A stretch of 64,000 bases of DNA, from the NCBI GenBank assembly GCA_916048095.2, contig OU696582.1, positions 4,742,001 to 4,806,000 of the forward strand, written 5' to 3'. This DNA is from Sacculina carcini. Lineage: Eukaryota; Arthropoda; Thecostraca; Sacculinidae. Below the pieces are notes generated by a model. It searched no databases. It was not told where the DNA came from and was given only the letters and a program-made list of their open reading frames with translations. This document shows positions 1 through 11,000 of the stretch, piece by piece (position 1 is the first letter of the stretch; each line of letters begins with the position of its first letter). A program made the position numbers and the translations under genes.

Positions 1-1
1 G

Positions 2-170
2 TTGTTCTTGTCTGTCAGTCGCAGCAAGCTGAGCAAGGAGTTGAAGCGTGCGGCGGCGGCAGATGAGTTGCCGCTCACGCTGGCCAATGTGTTCAACGCC
101 AGCGTGGTGACCGGCCGCGTCGGCCAGCTGAAGGTGCACACCAACTACCTCTACGTGCAACAAGCGCCGG
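2..170 (+). CDS. Host gene 1, internal exon (partial at window edge)
   Basis: Open in frame from base 2 (57 residues) and ending at a donor GTCAGT at 171. The encoded stretch is ordinary mixed-composition protein, with an N-x-S glycosylation sequon (NAS) and a hydrophilic start. Only one reading frame joins to the next exon: it leaves one base, and the exon at 748 supplies the two that complete the codon. No family was recognised. It probably belongs to the ectodomain of a membrane protein, because the next exon carries a transmembrane helix. The 5' part of the gene is outside the window. Confidence 0.55.
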
Positions 171-747
171 GTCAGTGACTGACAGCATAGACACACGCAC
201 ATGCATGCGTGCATACGGGCACACAACTATACACACACGCGCACAGACATAAATATATAAGCGTGTGTATATATGTATGTGTGTGATGCACACGCACACA
301 TACACACGCATAAATTGCATGCGCCCTTGTTTTCTAAGACTTGGGCTATTCTCAGGAATGGATTCATGAACCATGTTGACGGTGTTTCATTCAGTTTATA
401 ATTTTATTTGTATATTTCTTCTATTTTTTGTTTTATTGACCTGGTGTGATTTGTGTAGTTGTAACTGCTTTCTCAATCAACAAGTATGCGTCTATAATAT
501 TTGCTCACGCTCGTCCTTAATTGTTTGTTTTATTTATAATTATGTACGCTCACCCTTATTGAAGTTATGTATGCTTCTCTATGGGTCTTACAATTTCGCA
601 AACCGACGCTATTGATATGTGAACCATTCATGTTGCTTCATCGGGCACACTGTTGTATTTGTGCATTGTATAGCACACTATTGTTGACACCATGTGTGTG
701 TTTGGATGTGTATGTGTATGTGTGTGTGTGTGTGTGTTTGTCGGCAG
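171..747 (+). other. Intron 1 of host gene 1, rich in CA/TG microsatellites
   Basis: Bounded by GTCAGT at 171 and a TG-rich tract ending in TCGGCAG at 747. It contains (CA)n-like runs around 190-305 and a (TG)n run around 715-737 that serves as the acceptor's pyrimidine-poor lead. There is no coding signal. Confidence 0.5.
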
Positions 748-971
748 TGGGTGTCGGTGTGAGATCGTCCCAGCGTGAGGCTGACGGTACGTTGGCTGCA
801 TCGCGCTGGGACCGAGGCGCTGTCCAGCGAGCCACTTTGCTGTTGGCCGTCTCGCTGCTGTTGCTGGTGGTCATGCTAAGAGCGGTGTGTGGTCGCATTA
901 GCGCCGACGGTCGGCACGCTGTCACAATCAAGCACGCCGCGCCGCCGACCACAACGGCGCAGCACAGAAAG
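748..971 (+). CDS. Host gene 1, transmembrane exon
   Basis: Preceded by acceptor CAG (745-747). The frame completes the split codon from the exon ending at 170. It encodes a hydrophilic juxtamembrane stretch, then one strong hydrophobic helix (ATLLLAVSLLLLVVMLRAVCG, with a basic residue after it), then a basic, threonine/proline-rich stretch. That is the layout of a type I single-pass membrane protein passing into its cytoplasmic tail. The exon is proposed to end at AAG before GTTGGT at 972, phase 0, matching the phase 0 exon at 1312. If that donor is not used, the frame continues to a stop at 1173-1175. Confidence 0.5.
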
Positions 972-1311
972 GTTGGTGCTGGCGCACGTGTTGTCGCTGG
1001 TCAGTTATGCCGTTTTTCAAAAGCCGTGCCGAGCAAGGATTCAAAGGTGGAGATAAATAAACGCCACGTAACCTACATTGTGATATTAGCGATCGTTGAA
1101 TTTACAGCAACCGTTTGCATATTGAGCATGTTAACCAATATTGTCGATGAAGCTCATCTTTCGAGTTATAGCTAACTCATCACTCCGATATGGAGTATAC
1201 GCCTGCGTGTGTATGTGTGTATGCGTGTGTATGCGTGTGTATGCGTGTATGCGTGTGTGTGTGTGTGTGTCTGTATGTGTGTGTGTGTGTGTGTGTGAAT
1301 GTTAAATACAG

Positions 1312-1794
1312 TACGATCGGCGACTGGACGGCGGTCATTGGCGCGAGATAGCCGCGCGGGCAGACACGTCAGTACATCAGCCGCAGACAGCCGGGGCAAC
1401 AACAACGGCAGAGACGGCGTCCGGCAAAGCAGACCATCACCGCCGCGATGACCGGCAGGTGCCGCTCGACATGTTTGGCGCAGCGATCAGCAGACGGGCA
1501 GACAACGGCGGTACGGTGTCGGGCGACTTGGAGCGGCGCGCTATCGGTGATATGGACGCGTGGACGGCAAGACGACAGCAAGTGACAGTCGAGTCCACGC
1601 GTTCACGAATCGGCGATTGTGAAGTGGCGCCTCGTGTGACCTCGTCATGCGACTGGACACGGCGAGACGTGGACGAGAGCGCGGCCGTTCGTGATTGTCG
1701 ACGCTGTGAAGTGGGATGCGACGAGAGGTGGCGCGCTCGCGGCGGCCATCACACTGCGGCCGCCTTCACGAGGCAGCAACGCCGTCATTTCTGA
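1312..1794 (+). CDS. Host gene 1, probable last coding exon (cytoplasmic tail)
   Basis: GC-rich frame of 160 codons opening after an acceptor-like TACAG (1307-1311) and closing with TGA at 1792-1794. It is phase 0, as required by the donor at 972. The product is very hydrophilic and rich in Arg, Asp and Cys (several CRRC/CDW-like spots) with no recognised domain. This fits an intracellular tail. The sharp rise in GC against the flanking AT-rich DNA supports coding. The acceptor tract is weak, so the exact start is uncertain. Confidence 0.4.
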   Translation, partial: YDRRLDGGHWREIAARADTSVHQPQTAGATTTAETASGKADHHRRDDRQVPLDMFGAAISRRADNGGTVSGDLERRAIGDMDAWTARRQQVTVESTRSRIGDCEVAPRVTSSCDWTRRDVDESAAVRDCRRCEVGCDERWRARGGHHTAAAFTRQQRRHF

Positions 1795-2446
1795 TTCGTC
1801 AAATTAGTGACGGTTTCAAATAGCAATTAACAATATTTTTATGGGGAGGGTGGTTTCATTATGCACGTTATGCACGTTTTCCTGTGTTAAATACTCATCA
1901 TGACGGCCATATGTGATATGTGCAAGAATAGCCAGCGGATAGTTGATGTGTTGATGGCACATATGATTATAAAATGACGTATTGACTCGTGTTTCAACCA
2001 TACCAGTACAACAACCTGAAATGTAGTGCAACGATTTCCAGTAACAAAGCAAACGACGGTATAGATCGACATCCCAACCTCACTAGATCTCAATCGTTTC
2101 TGGCCTTTCTTGAAATGTCGCATCTTGAAAACGATATATTATGTAATTCTATTATTGTTATTGAAATTAAATAACAACACGTTTCAGTACAACATTCCAA
2201 TTTCATTCACCATTAAGCGTCCAACAACAAAAATCAACACAAAACAATTCCAATGTACATTTTCAGCTGTTTGGCTGCATGTGCCTGCGATTAAAAATCC
2301 GAAGCTTGGCCCTCGGATTGAAGACGACAGATAAATATACAGCTGACAAACACGGAACATGCGTCCTGATGCGCGAGTGTGCACTTCTCATTGCGGCATA
2401 TTAATATTCTGGTGGTCATAGCGAATCACACGCTAGCTCTAGATAA
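1795..2446. other. Spacer between two convergent host genes
   Basis: AT-rich, with no long frame and no recognised repeat. It separates the stop of host gene 1 (+) from the putative end of host gene 2 (-). No clear AATAAA was found in the expected place for either gene. Confidence 0.4.
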
Positions 2447-2449
2447 CTA

Positions 2450-2941
2450 GACACGATATCCAGTGCTACCAGCCTGAATGTCGAGACGCCGTTGCACGCG
2501 CCTATCCACTTCATCGACCACAGTTAACAACCAACCCGTGTCGCCCATTTGTGCCTCATCGTCGGCTCCAGCAGCTATCGACACTGATGACGTCATCGGC
2601 GTACAGTTGAGCGTTTCTTCGTGACTCCACGCGTCGCGCGCACATGCCACGCGCACGCTCAGTCGCCGTCGCGTGCTCCACTCGTCGGCCCGCACCTGCA
2701 CCAATACCTGGTCGCCATAGTCCAGCAGCAGACGGTCATAGTGCGGCGAGCAGTGGCGCACCTCCAGCAGTCTGTCGCCGAGCCGCGCCACGAACGCTGC
2801 CGTCAGCCGTCGCCGCCGCGCGTGCGACACGGACGCAGCAGTCGTCTGCTGCTGGACGGCACGCGATACGAGCAGCACATAGGTCAGCAGTGGACACTTT
2901 GACGAGGAAGCACTGCAGTAGTGTGAGAGCGAGACAGAGGA
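2450..2941 (-). CDS. Host gene 2, probable last coding exon(s)
   Basis: GC-rich minus-strand frame reading to a stop at about 2447-2449. The most protein-like part (roughly 2860-2460) is rich in Leu, Arg and Val with alternating hydrophobic residues, e.g. DRLLEVRHCSPHYDRLLLDY. Two acceptors are possible: AAG before 2941, in phase with exon B, or a better pyrimidine-CAG before 2912 that would need another exon between. No family recognised. The compositional step against AT-rich surroundings is the main support. Confidence 0.4.
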
Positions 2942-3059
2942 CTTGACAGCGAGAGACGGCGGGGGCAGGCCATACGCAGGCGAGACGGACGGCTCTCCGC
3001 AACACATCAGCCAGTGCAGTGACGGTGACAACCACAGGCGAGCGCGTACAATCTTTCAA

Positions 3060-3235
3060 AACATGCATACACATACGCACACATATATACATACAGACAG
3101 ACACAGTTAAGTAGAAACACAAAGACAGAGACGCGTAGATACACACACTAGCATACAAACACAAACATACACACATGCAGGAGCACACATATGCATACAC
3201 ACACGCACACATATACTAATACCGCTATGTTGCAC
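3060..3235. repeat. CA/CATA-rich low-complexity tract
   Basis: Degenerate (CA)n, (CATA)n and CACACG runs. It lies inside an intron of host gene 2 if the gene model is right. Confidence 0.7.
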
Positions 3236-3717
3236 TCAATCACACTTTGTTGTACAAGAGACAAACGCCGCCAATTCATGCCGATAATTTGCCACCCCGC
3301 CTGAACGAAAAAAAAATTTTAAGAAGAAAGTTTATTTCACACTTGAAACAGAACATGAAGAACATCACAAAAAACAGTTGCAAAAATGATATTTTTCACG
3401 GTGTAAGGAAGAATCCTGTCTCAACCACTGAAATAATATATAATAATTCTAAATCATACAACAATGAACAATTGTGAATTGAAGAAAAGATAAAGTCGTC
3501 GTTTCAATTTTTGGTCAACCAAAACAAAAGTAGATCATTACAGATCAAATTAATAAAAATTGATAACAAAAAATAATAAAAATAAGGAGATGATGAGCCG
3601 AGGAAATAAACCGAGCCAAGTACACGTGATATTGTCACAATCAACTATCAGCATTGGTGCTATCAGCTATCATTACCATCGACATTGTCAACATCAACCA
3701 GATCAATGAATCACTAA
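3236..3717. other. AT-rich intronic DNA, no gene seen
   Basis: A/T-rich sequence with poly(A)-like runs and no coding signal on either strand. It lies in the proposed intron of host gene 2. Confidence 0.4.
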
Positions 3718-4310
3718 TCAGTAATTGTCCATAATCAGCTTGTTCGTAACTTGTTTGAGTTTACGTTTAGAAGGAGGAACATTCACGAGAGACGGAATAT
3801 TTTTGGCAAATAACTGATGCCAATACTTGGGTGCCTTGATAAACATGCAATTTTCTTCATAATTGTTATTTACTCTTAGCTCCTCAAAATGATGTTTTTC
3901 TCTTAGGTTTCTTGTATTGAGTTTCAAAATAAAATTGTGAGAAGTACATGGGGGAAGTGAATTGGTTAAAAAACTATGCATTAAAACCATACAGTTTGAT
4001 TTGACGAGATCACGAAATTTTTGTACCTTATATTTTTTTTAACTGGGCTTGTATGTGAACCATATGGAGCCATGTCGATAATCCTCAAATTCTCTTTTGC
4101 GCAACAATTAAGGGATTGTAATGGGTAGGATACCCCAATGCCCAATTTAAATTACAATACGATTGGTTGACTTGATTTACGATTGGTTGATTGATTGGTT
4201 GGTTGATTAGAAAGGTTGAATTAAGGCATTGTATAATAAAAGCACGTGTTCAGAGGTTAAAAATTTACGAGCCTTCGAAATAATTCCAATGTGCCTGTTA
4301 ATTGCTGTGT
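3718..4310 (-). pseudogene. Decayed LINE fragment: RT thumb and C-terminus
   Basis: The minus strand, read across several frames, gives pieces typical of the end of Jockey/CR1-type reverse transcriptases. Around 4300-4210 it reads IGIISKARKFLTSEH then LLYNALIQP (thumb). Around 4090-4060 it has LRIIDMAPYGSHTSP. Near 3930-3830 it has the terminal NTRNLREK ... APKYWHQL block. Stops and frameshifts separate them, so this is an old 5'-truncated copy in an intron. Confidence 0.6.
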
Positions 4311-4679
4311 GCTTGACAATTGCTGGTATCACAACAGATATGTCGCTACAAACGCGTGTGAGTATATGTATGTGTTTGATTATTTGCCACACGCACATAT
4401 AACAGAATATTATGGGGACATCATCAATCGGCACTGGTCCGTCGAGCAGACAGCAGTTCCTTGATGGATAAATCAACACGATTACGTGCACAATAACAAA
4501 ATCACAATCAAAATCACGCGCGAGCACAACATAGCCACACGAATCAACAAATCACATCTTACGTCAAATCGTTCAGACACATATTGACAAATAAATATAT
4601 TGACACATATTGACAGACAAATATTCAAATGATAAAGTGAGAATTCTATGAACATCAATTTAATATGGTCAGGTAGGCT

Positions 4680-5100
4680 ACTAAACAATTGTGGGCCAAA
4701 CTATTTTTTAAGTTTCTTGTCTGAACAAGGGCAACATTAAATCAATATTTTTATTGCGAGTTTGAAAGAGAGAGTGCTGAAAATGATGCAATGTTTGAGC
4801 TAAGGAGTTTTCATTCCTGTTTCTATATATCAAAATCAGAGGAAAGTATTTGTGAAGAGAGTATATATCTAGAATATGCATTGTATTGTATATATCGGAC
4901 ATGGAAGAAGATTTATCTTTAAGAAATATGCACATATACAAATTATTTTGCGTAATGCTTAGTTTTCGAAGAAAAGACGGTCAAGTTCTAGCCCATATAG
5001 GAATGCAATATATAAGGTGTGAATAGAATAGCGTTTAAGAAATATTCATTTTTGCTTCAATCGTCAAATTGTGACGTAAGCGATACATCAACCCTGTTAT
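4680..5100 (-). pseudogene. Decayed CR1/Jockey-like LINE fragment
   Basis: Minus-strand pieces such as ITGLMYRLRHNLTIEAKMNIS (5090-5035) and the serine/asparagine-rich end at 4941-4710 align by eye to the last 140 residues of LINE Y (53357-54343), e.g. its IIGVMYRVRHLLTVEAMISI. Several stops and frameshifts. The fragment ends at the microsatellite starting near 5110. Confidence 0.55.
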
Positions 5101-5109
5101 TTTATATAA

Positions 5110-5432
5110 TTTGGTGCATGTGTGTGTGTGTGCGTATGTTGTGTGTGTGTGTGCGCGCGTGTGTGTGTATGTGCGTAGGTGTGCGTAGGTGTGCGTGCGT
5201 GCGTGTGCATACGTGTACATATGTAAAACGCGGGAATGTGTAAGTGTTCGCTTGCGTGTACGTTTGAATAGGTATGTCGGTATATATATACATATATATA
5301 TATTTGTGTGTGTGTTGTGTGTGTGTGTGTGTGTGTGTGTGTACGTGTGCGTGTGTGTGTGTGTGCGTATGTGTGCGTGCGTATGTGTGCGTGTATGTGT
5401 GTGTTGTGTGTGTGTGTGTGTATGTTAGCGAG
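5110..5432. repeat. (TG)n/(CA)n microsatellite cluster
   Basis: About 300 bp of TG repeats with GC, GTA and ATA interruptions. It produces long artificial His/Thr or Cys/Val frames on both strands. Confidence 0.95.
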
Positions 5433-5450
5433 AGAAAGCATCAGTCTTGC

Positions 5451-5878
5451 CTGGCCATAGAACGACAATGTCAGCAGCAGTAAAGCTGACGGTGGTCCTG
5501 GATTGTCGCCTGATTCAGCTGGTGGCGCTGGCGGCAGCTCGGCAGGCAGCTTTATCAGCAGCTGCAGCTGATCACTGCCGCCAGCCATCGTCGCTGGAAT
5601 CAGCCGAGGTTCGACAGCTGCTTCGCCGACGTACTCGCGCAGGCGGCTACACAATGCCACCGTCGATGCGTCGAGGCGTGAGTGGACTCGCCGCCACACG
5701 TGCTCACGATAGACGGTCATCAGCTCACTGAGAACGCGCAGCAGCCAGGGATCAGGCAGTGAAGTGGTGACGTAGCAGCACCGCCGCGAAGTCAGACAGG
5801 AGAGCAGAGATGACAGAGGGCCACCGTCGGAGCTGAGATCCTTGGCGTCCGGGAACGTGTCGCTGTCCACCGTGATAT
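5451..5878 (-). CDS. Host gene 2, exon B
   Basis: Minus-strand exon of 428 bases. The acceptor CAG (5881-5879) follows a CGGTGCACAG context. The first two bases complete a codon begun by exon A, giving Asp. The encoded segment is normal protein: a Leu/Ser-rich start, [20 protein letters not shown] in the middle, then proline-rich [14 protein letters not shown] and the hydrophobic end [11 protein letters not shown]. No GT donor fits. CAG followed by GCAAGA fits a GC-AG intron with its donor at 5450-5449, leaving phase 0. No family recognised. Confidence 0.6.
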
Positions 5879-6206
5879 CTGTGCACCGAATTATAACGGC
5901 GCCGATTTTCACTCAGTTTTCGCGGACAGTATAAAGAATATACAGTAGGAGAAAGTAGAATATAAGAAGATATAAAGTGTATATAAAACGAAATCAGCCG
6001 AGAATATTGAAAATATAATCTTCGAGAAAAATTACCGGTAAGGATGTGAATTGCACAAAACAAAAAAACAAGGTAAGATCAGAATATATGGAAATTGAAC
6101 TATGTGTAAATTTCACATACATCAATGAGCGGAAACTCCTACATAACAAACAAATTAGCAATGACACTATGAACAGTTCAACTGAAAGCAGGACAGATGA
6201 AATTAC

Positions 6207-6429
6207 CTGCTCCCGTGACTTCGTCCAACAGCACAGTGACGTACACAAAATCATCCGCAAACGGAATGATTGCACGCACACTATTAACCTCAGTGTTGCG
6301 CTGCTCAGAATCAACGACCGATAAACCATCCTCATCATCGCTGATAACGCTTGTTACACTGCAAACACTTTTAAACTTCGTCCAGTGTCCGCGGATGACC
6401 AGCGAGGCGATTGACATAGAGCATACTAC
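6207..6429 (-). CDS. Host gene 2, exon A
   Basis: Bounded on the minus strand by a good acceptor (pyrimidine-rich tract then TGCTAG, ending at 6430) and a consensus donor CAG/GTAATT (GT at 6206-6205). It encodes about 74 residues with an acidic patch (ISDDEDGL) and a hydrophobic segment (FVYVTVLLDEVTGA). Phase 1 at the donor matches exon B exactly. This is the best-supported splice in the window. Upstream exons were not identified; the sequence beyond about 6600 is transposon. Confidence 0.6.
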
Positions 6430-7712
6430 CTAGCAGTGGAAAATTGCAACATTAATTGGAACACATGTATAAGAATAAAACCGACAAATAATCACGTTTC
6501 GAAGTGCTAACTATCCTGAGGAAATCGTGTTATTAGAATAAATGTTTTAACCTCACTATAAATTCAGAATATTTTTTCACGAGACCCTATAAGTGTGTGG
6601 GCTTAACCAACGCCACCTAGATACAGGCCGTTTCACGAAAGTATGGCGTCATCGGTTCAAGTGATTGACTCGTACGGGCGATACGCGTTGCTATGTGTTA
6701 ATGCGGGTGTTTGACTGGCATTCCGGTTGAACTGACTTGAAAAAGCATGTAACCAACATGCAAAGCTTCAAATACAATTGCAAATTGAATAACTGAATAT
6801 ATTATAAAACCACACAGGCATAAAAAAGTCACAACACAAACATGCAACCACTATACACGAGACAATGTGGAACGTTTTCGCTTCAATTTCTCTCTAATTA
6901 AATGTAGATGAATTTCTGTCACAACAATTATTGTTCAGAAGAATATTTACAGCGGTGCAGACACTTTTTCTGCAACTAATTGTAAATTACGTTGTTGAGA
7001 ACAGTACAAGTCAAGCATAACACCGCAATCACTCAGTTTTTCTAGTGCATGAAACCTATCTATTGCGCGCTGGTTTCCAACAATACTCAATTTATCATAC
7101 TCAATATACTTCTGCACAGTTAAAACCAAAGTAAAACAATATTATCAACATCACTAGAATATAACAGACTTTGGCGACCAATTTCTCTCAAATACGAAAA
7201 ATGTTCGGATGATGTGGTTTCACTTCGCGCAGCCAAAATGTTTTACATGAATCACAATCCTGTTTTTGAGAATAGCAATGATATCAACAATAACCTACAA
7301 CATATACGATCACTGGATGATGAGAACGTGAAATATCAGCGTCACATATACGAAAGATGAGACGTTCAGCAACATCTTTAAAAATATAACGAAAGTATTC
7401 CGCGGAACAAGTTAAATATTTCACATCAATATTGTCTGAAGTGATAAAATCAATATTGCCTGATGAAATCAATATAAATAAATATTATTCGATGTGATAA
7501 TGCACGACAATCCCAGCTCATTGGCACAATACTTGAAGATCTCACAGAGCGCATATGTTGTGTGATACGTGATGTGTGATACACAGCCAAAATGTCTCTA
7601 ATCAATCCGACCATATTCCTGTCTGACATCCATCCATCCAAACATCTCACTAAACGCTCCAAAAACAAAGGCCTGTCATCCATAGCTGAATCAGTCAACG
7701 GATGAGAATGAG

Positions 7713-8049
7713 TGTCATGAAACTCAACGAGCCTGAACGAAAGGCTTTATTAAACTCAAAATTCACGACATATCTGTGAACGATCAAATCATACATTTAA
7801 GCATCATACATCATACACAACAATTAACGCATCAAATTTACAAAATATAAGAGCGGATGCTCAACTTGTAACAGCAATGTTCATTGAGCACAACACGTAT
7901 TTAGTTACATATTATAAACGAGACTATACGAAAACATACCGAAAACAACCCTTCCCAAATAACAAACACTTCGAGTGGAAAATACATCGCCGCACTTCGC
8001 TCAGAGGGAAACCAGTCACTAGCAATAGCAAGGATGCCAGATCATAACA
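7713..8049 (-). repeat. Element A 3' LTR
   Basis: 337 bp, TG...CA ends in plus orientation (TGTCATGA ... CATAACA). Nearly identical to 11716-12054. Confidence 0.9.
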
Positions 8050-8069
8050 CTCTCCCCATGTAATAAAAA

Positions 8070-11000
8070 TTAATGCTGGTATTTCCTGTTCAAGACGACA
8101 CGTCGTCCTGATCGAGTTCTTGGCGGTAAGAACTTCAACGCGGTCTCCGTGTCGGCGACATCAGCGGGTGAGTCTTCAGAAGTACCGAGGTTGACGGCAC
8201 CTTCACTATCTGGGTCGCAAGTTGTTCTCGAAGAGTCTTCAGCGCCAGCCACGGACTCTGGATTGAGTGTCCGAGGAGAGATGTCAACGTTGGCGTTTTC
8301 GGCCGAAGTGGCATTTGATTCATCATATGACTTATCACTGAAAGCCGGAAGTGGTGCGAGGTCATCGGTAGACACGGAAGATTCCCGTCCGTCAGAGTGG
8401 CGGATTCTAGCGACTTTCGGGCTAGACGATAGTATTTCCACCGGCTCTACAAGAGCGTCAGACTTGCTGGTACGGACGAACTTCCTGAGCAATGCAGGCC
8501 CTCCAGCCAACCAGGTGGGCATAGAATATCCGGTTCCAGATCGACGCATAAAGTTGAAGAAGCGATTGTGCGGAGTGGTGTTTGTTGAAGTACATAGCAG
8601 CGAGCGCACCGAGTGCAGAGCAATATCCAGCACTTCTTGCCATTGTGTTCCATTCAGCTGTCGCGACCTGAGTGCCAGACGTATTGATCTCCACAGGCAG
8701 CCGTTCATTCTCTCACATTGGCCGTTTCCTATAGGATGATACGGCGAGGAGTGCGACATAGTTACACCGTTGTGATACAGAAAATGCTTGAGATCAGAAG
8801 ACACGAATTGTGCACCTCTATCGCTGTGAATTGTTTCAGGACATCCTACCAAGGTGAAGAGACTAGTCAAACACGTAATCACCGTTTGAGAAGTCATGTC
8901 TGCACAGGCGAACGCAAACGGGAATCTAGAATACTCGTCGACGATAACTAGGAGATAGCGATTACGATTTGTTGATGGTTTGGGTCCGACGAAGTCGATG
9001 GCCAAACGTTGCATCGGACGGCCAGCATGGATGAGCGTACCAGGAGATTTGTGAAACCTAGGCTTCAGCTCAGCGCACGTTCTGCAATCGCGACAGACTT
9101 TCTTGACGTCTTCAGTTGAGAATGGGAGGTTCTTCTCCTTCACGAAATGATTCAACCGGGCGACACCGGGATGGCAGAGCGCAACGTGAATATCCGATAA
9201 GGATGACGTCAGCGTGAGAGAACATGCTCTCGATAGAGCATCAACAGGTGCGTTAAATTCTCCACGACGGTATTCTATATCATAACAGTAACTGGAAAGT
9301 TCAAGCCTCCAACGCATCAATTTATCATTTTTCACCTTGGAGAGGCATTTGATGTTGAAAATGAAAGATACGGCTTGTTGGTCGGTGACGATAGTGAATT
9401 TTCGTCCCGTAAGCAGGTCTTGCCATTTCCTGATGGATTCGATTACCGCTGCTGCCTCACGTTCGATCGTTGACTGAGAACGTTCCGAGCGATTTAATGT
9501 CCTAGAAAAGAAGGCAACTGGTCTTCCTTCTTGAGAGAGGGTTGCAGCCAGAGCCGAGCCAGAGGCGTCAGTCTCGATTCTGAAAGGAGAGTTATCCTTG
9601 ATGGCGCACAGTGAGGCCGAACAGATGTCATCCTTCAGTTTTTCAAAAGCCCGCCGGGCTTCAATCGTCAAAGGAAATGATGACGTATTCAGAAGAGGGC
9701 TGATTTGCGATGAAAAATTTGGAATCCAGACAGAGTAGTACGAGAAAAGCCCCAGACAGCGTTTCAGGGACTTTTTACACTGAGGAAATGGCAGACTCTT
9801 GAGAGGTTCAAGTCTTTCCGGGTCTGGTCTTACAGTTCCATTCTCGATTTGATGACCCAGGTATTTGAGACATCGGACGTTGAATTCGCACTTATCTTGG
9901 TTGAGCTGGAGGCCCATTCCTTTGGCAACCTTCGTGAATGCCTCCACTCGCTGATTCAACTCTTTTTCATTATCAGCACCGATCACAATGTCGTCGATAT
10001 ACAGATGAGCACCCTTTATGTTGTTTCTACGTATTAGGTCGGTCAAAACACGCTGAAAAACCGCCACAGAGTTTGTCAATCCAAACGGAAGTCTTGTGAA
10101 CTCAAATAGTCCTCCAAGAGCCTCGAATGTTGTATACTTCCTGTCACCTTCACGAATAGGGCATTGGTAGTACGCCGATTTCATATCCATTTTGGAAAAC
10201 ACCTTATATTGTGTGAGACTATGAATGATGTTGGAAATTTTCGGAAGTGGAAAGGCGTCCAGTTCGGTGAATTTATTGATTGTGGATGAATAGTCAATCA
10301 CCATTCGCTTTTTGTGTCGTTCATTATGAGTGACCACGATCTGGGCTCTCCACGGTGAGTTCGACTTTTTGATGATGCCATCCTTCAGCAGCTTTCGAAC
10401 TTCGTTCTTGATGAATTCTCGATCAGAAGAAGAGTAGTAGCGGCTTCTTGTGCAGATGGGTCGGCAGTCTTCAGTAAGATTGGAGAACAGGGCAGGTGGA
10501 TCGATATTCATTTGTGCCACTCCACATACTTGCAAAGTCGGATTATTTCCTCCGAATTTGAACTCGACCGTGCGATGGAGTCTCATGAAAGTTTGACCGA
10601 GTATCATCGGTACACACAGATCAGGCATAATTGTCAGGCGAACGTTGCGATACACGTTTCCTTCGACCGATATGTCCACTAGACAGTACCCTCCAGTACG
10701 GCTCATCAGTTGAGACGACGCCATATACACGGTCTCGCTTGATTTGAGAATTCTCAGATGCATCTTTTTTGCGATCTCTGGTCGAATGAAGTTATCTGTG
10801 CTGCCACTGTCTACCATAGCCTTGAATTGTCTGCGATCAATTTCCACAGAAAGCATGGGATATTTAGGAGAATCCAATGGCCGCGTAGCAGCGATACTCA
10901 GTGCAGCGTTTGTTCTCACGGGGTTACTTCTCGAGGAAGATGATTTACACACTACGGCAAAATGCCCTTTTTTACCGCAGTTCCTGCACAGTGAATCTTT

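Noticed and set aside
2447-3031. One long single-exon protein on the minus strand
   Set aside because: The upstream part runs through a pyrimidine-rich acceptor region; an internal exon start at 2941 or 2912 is more likely.
5097-5430. Long His/Thr-rich or Cys/Val-rich proteins
   Set aside because: Pure products of the TG/CA microsatellite, which has no stops on either strand.
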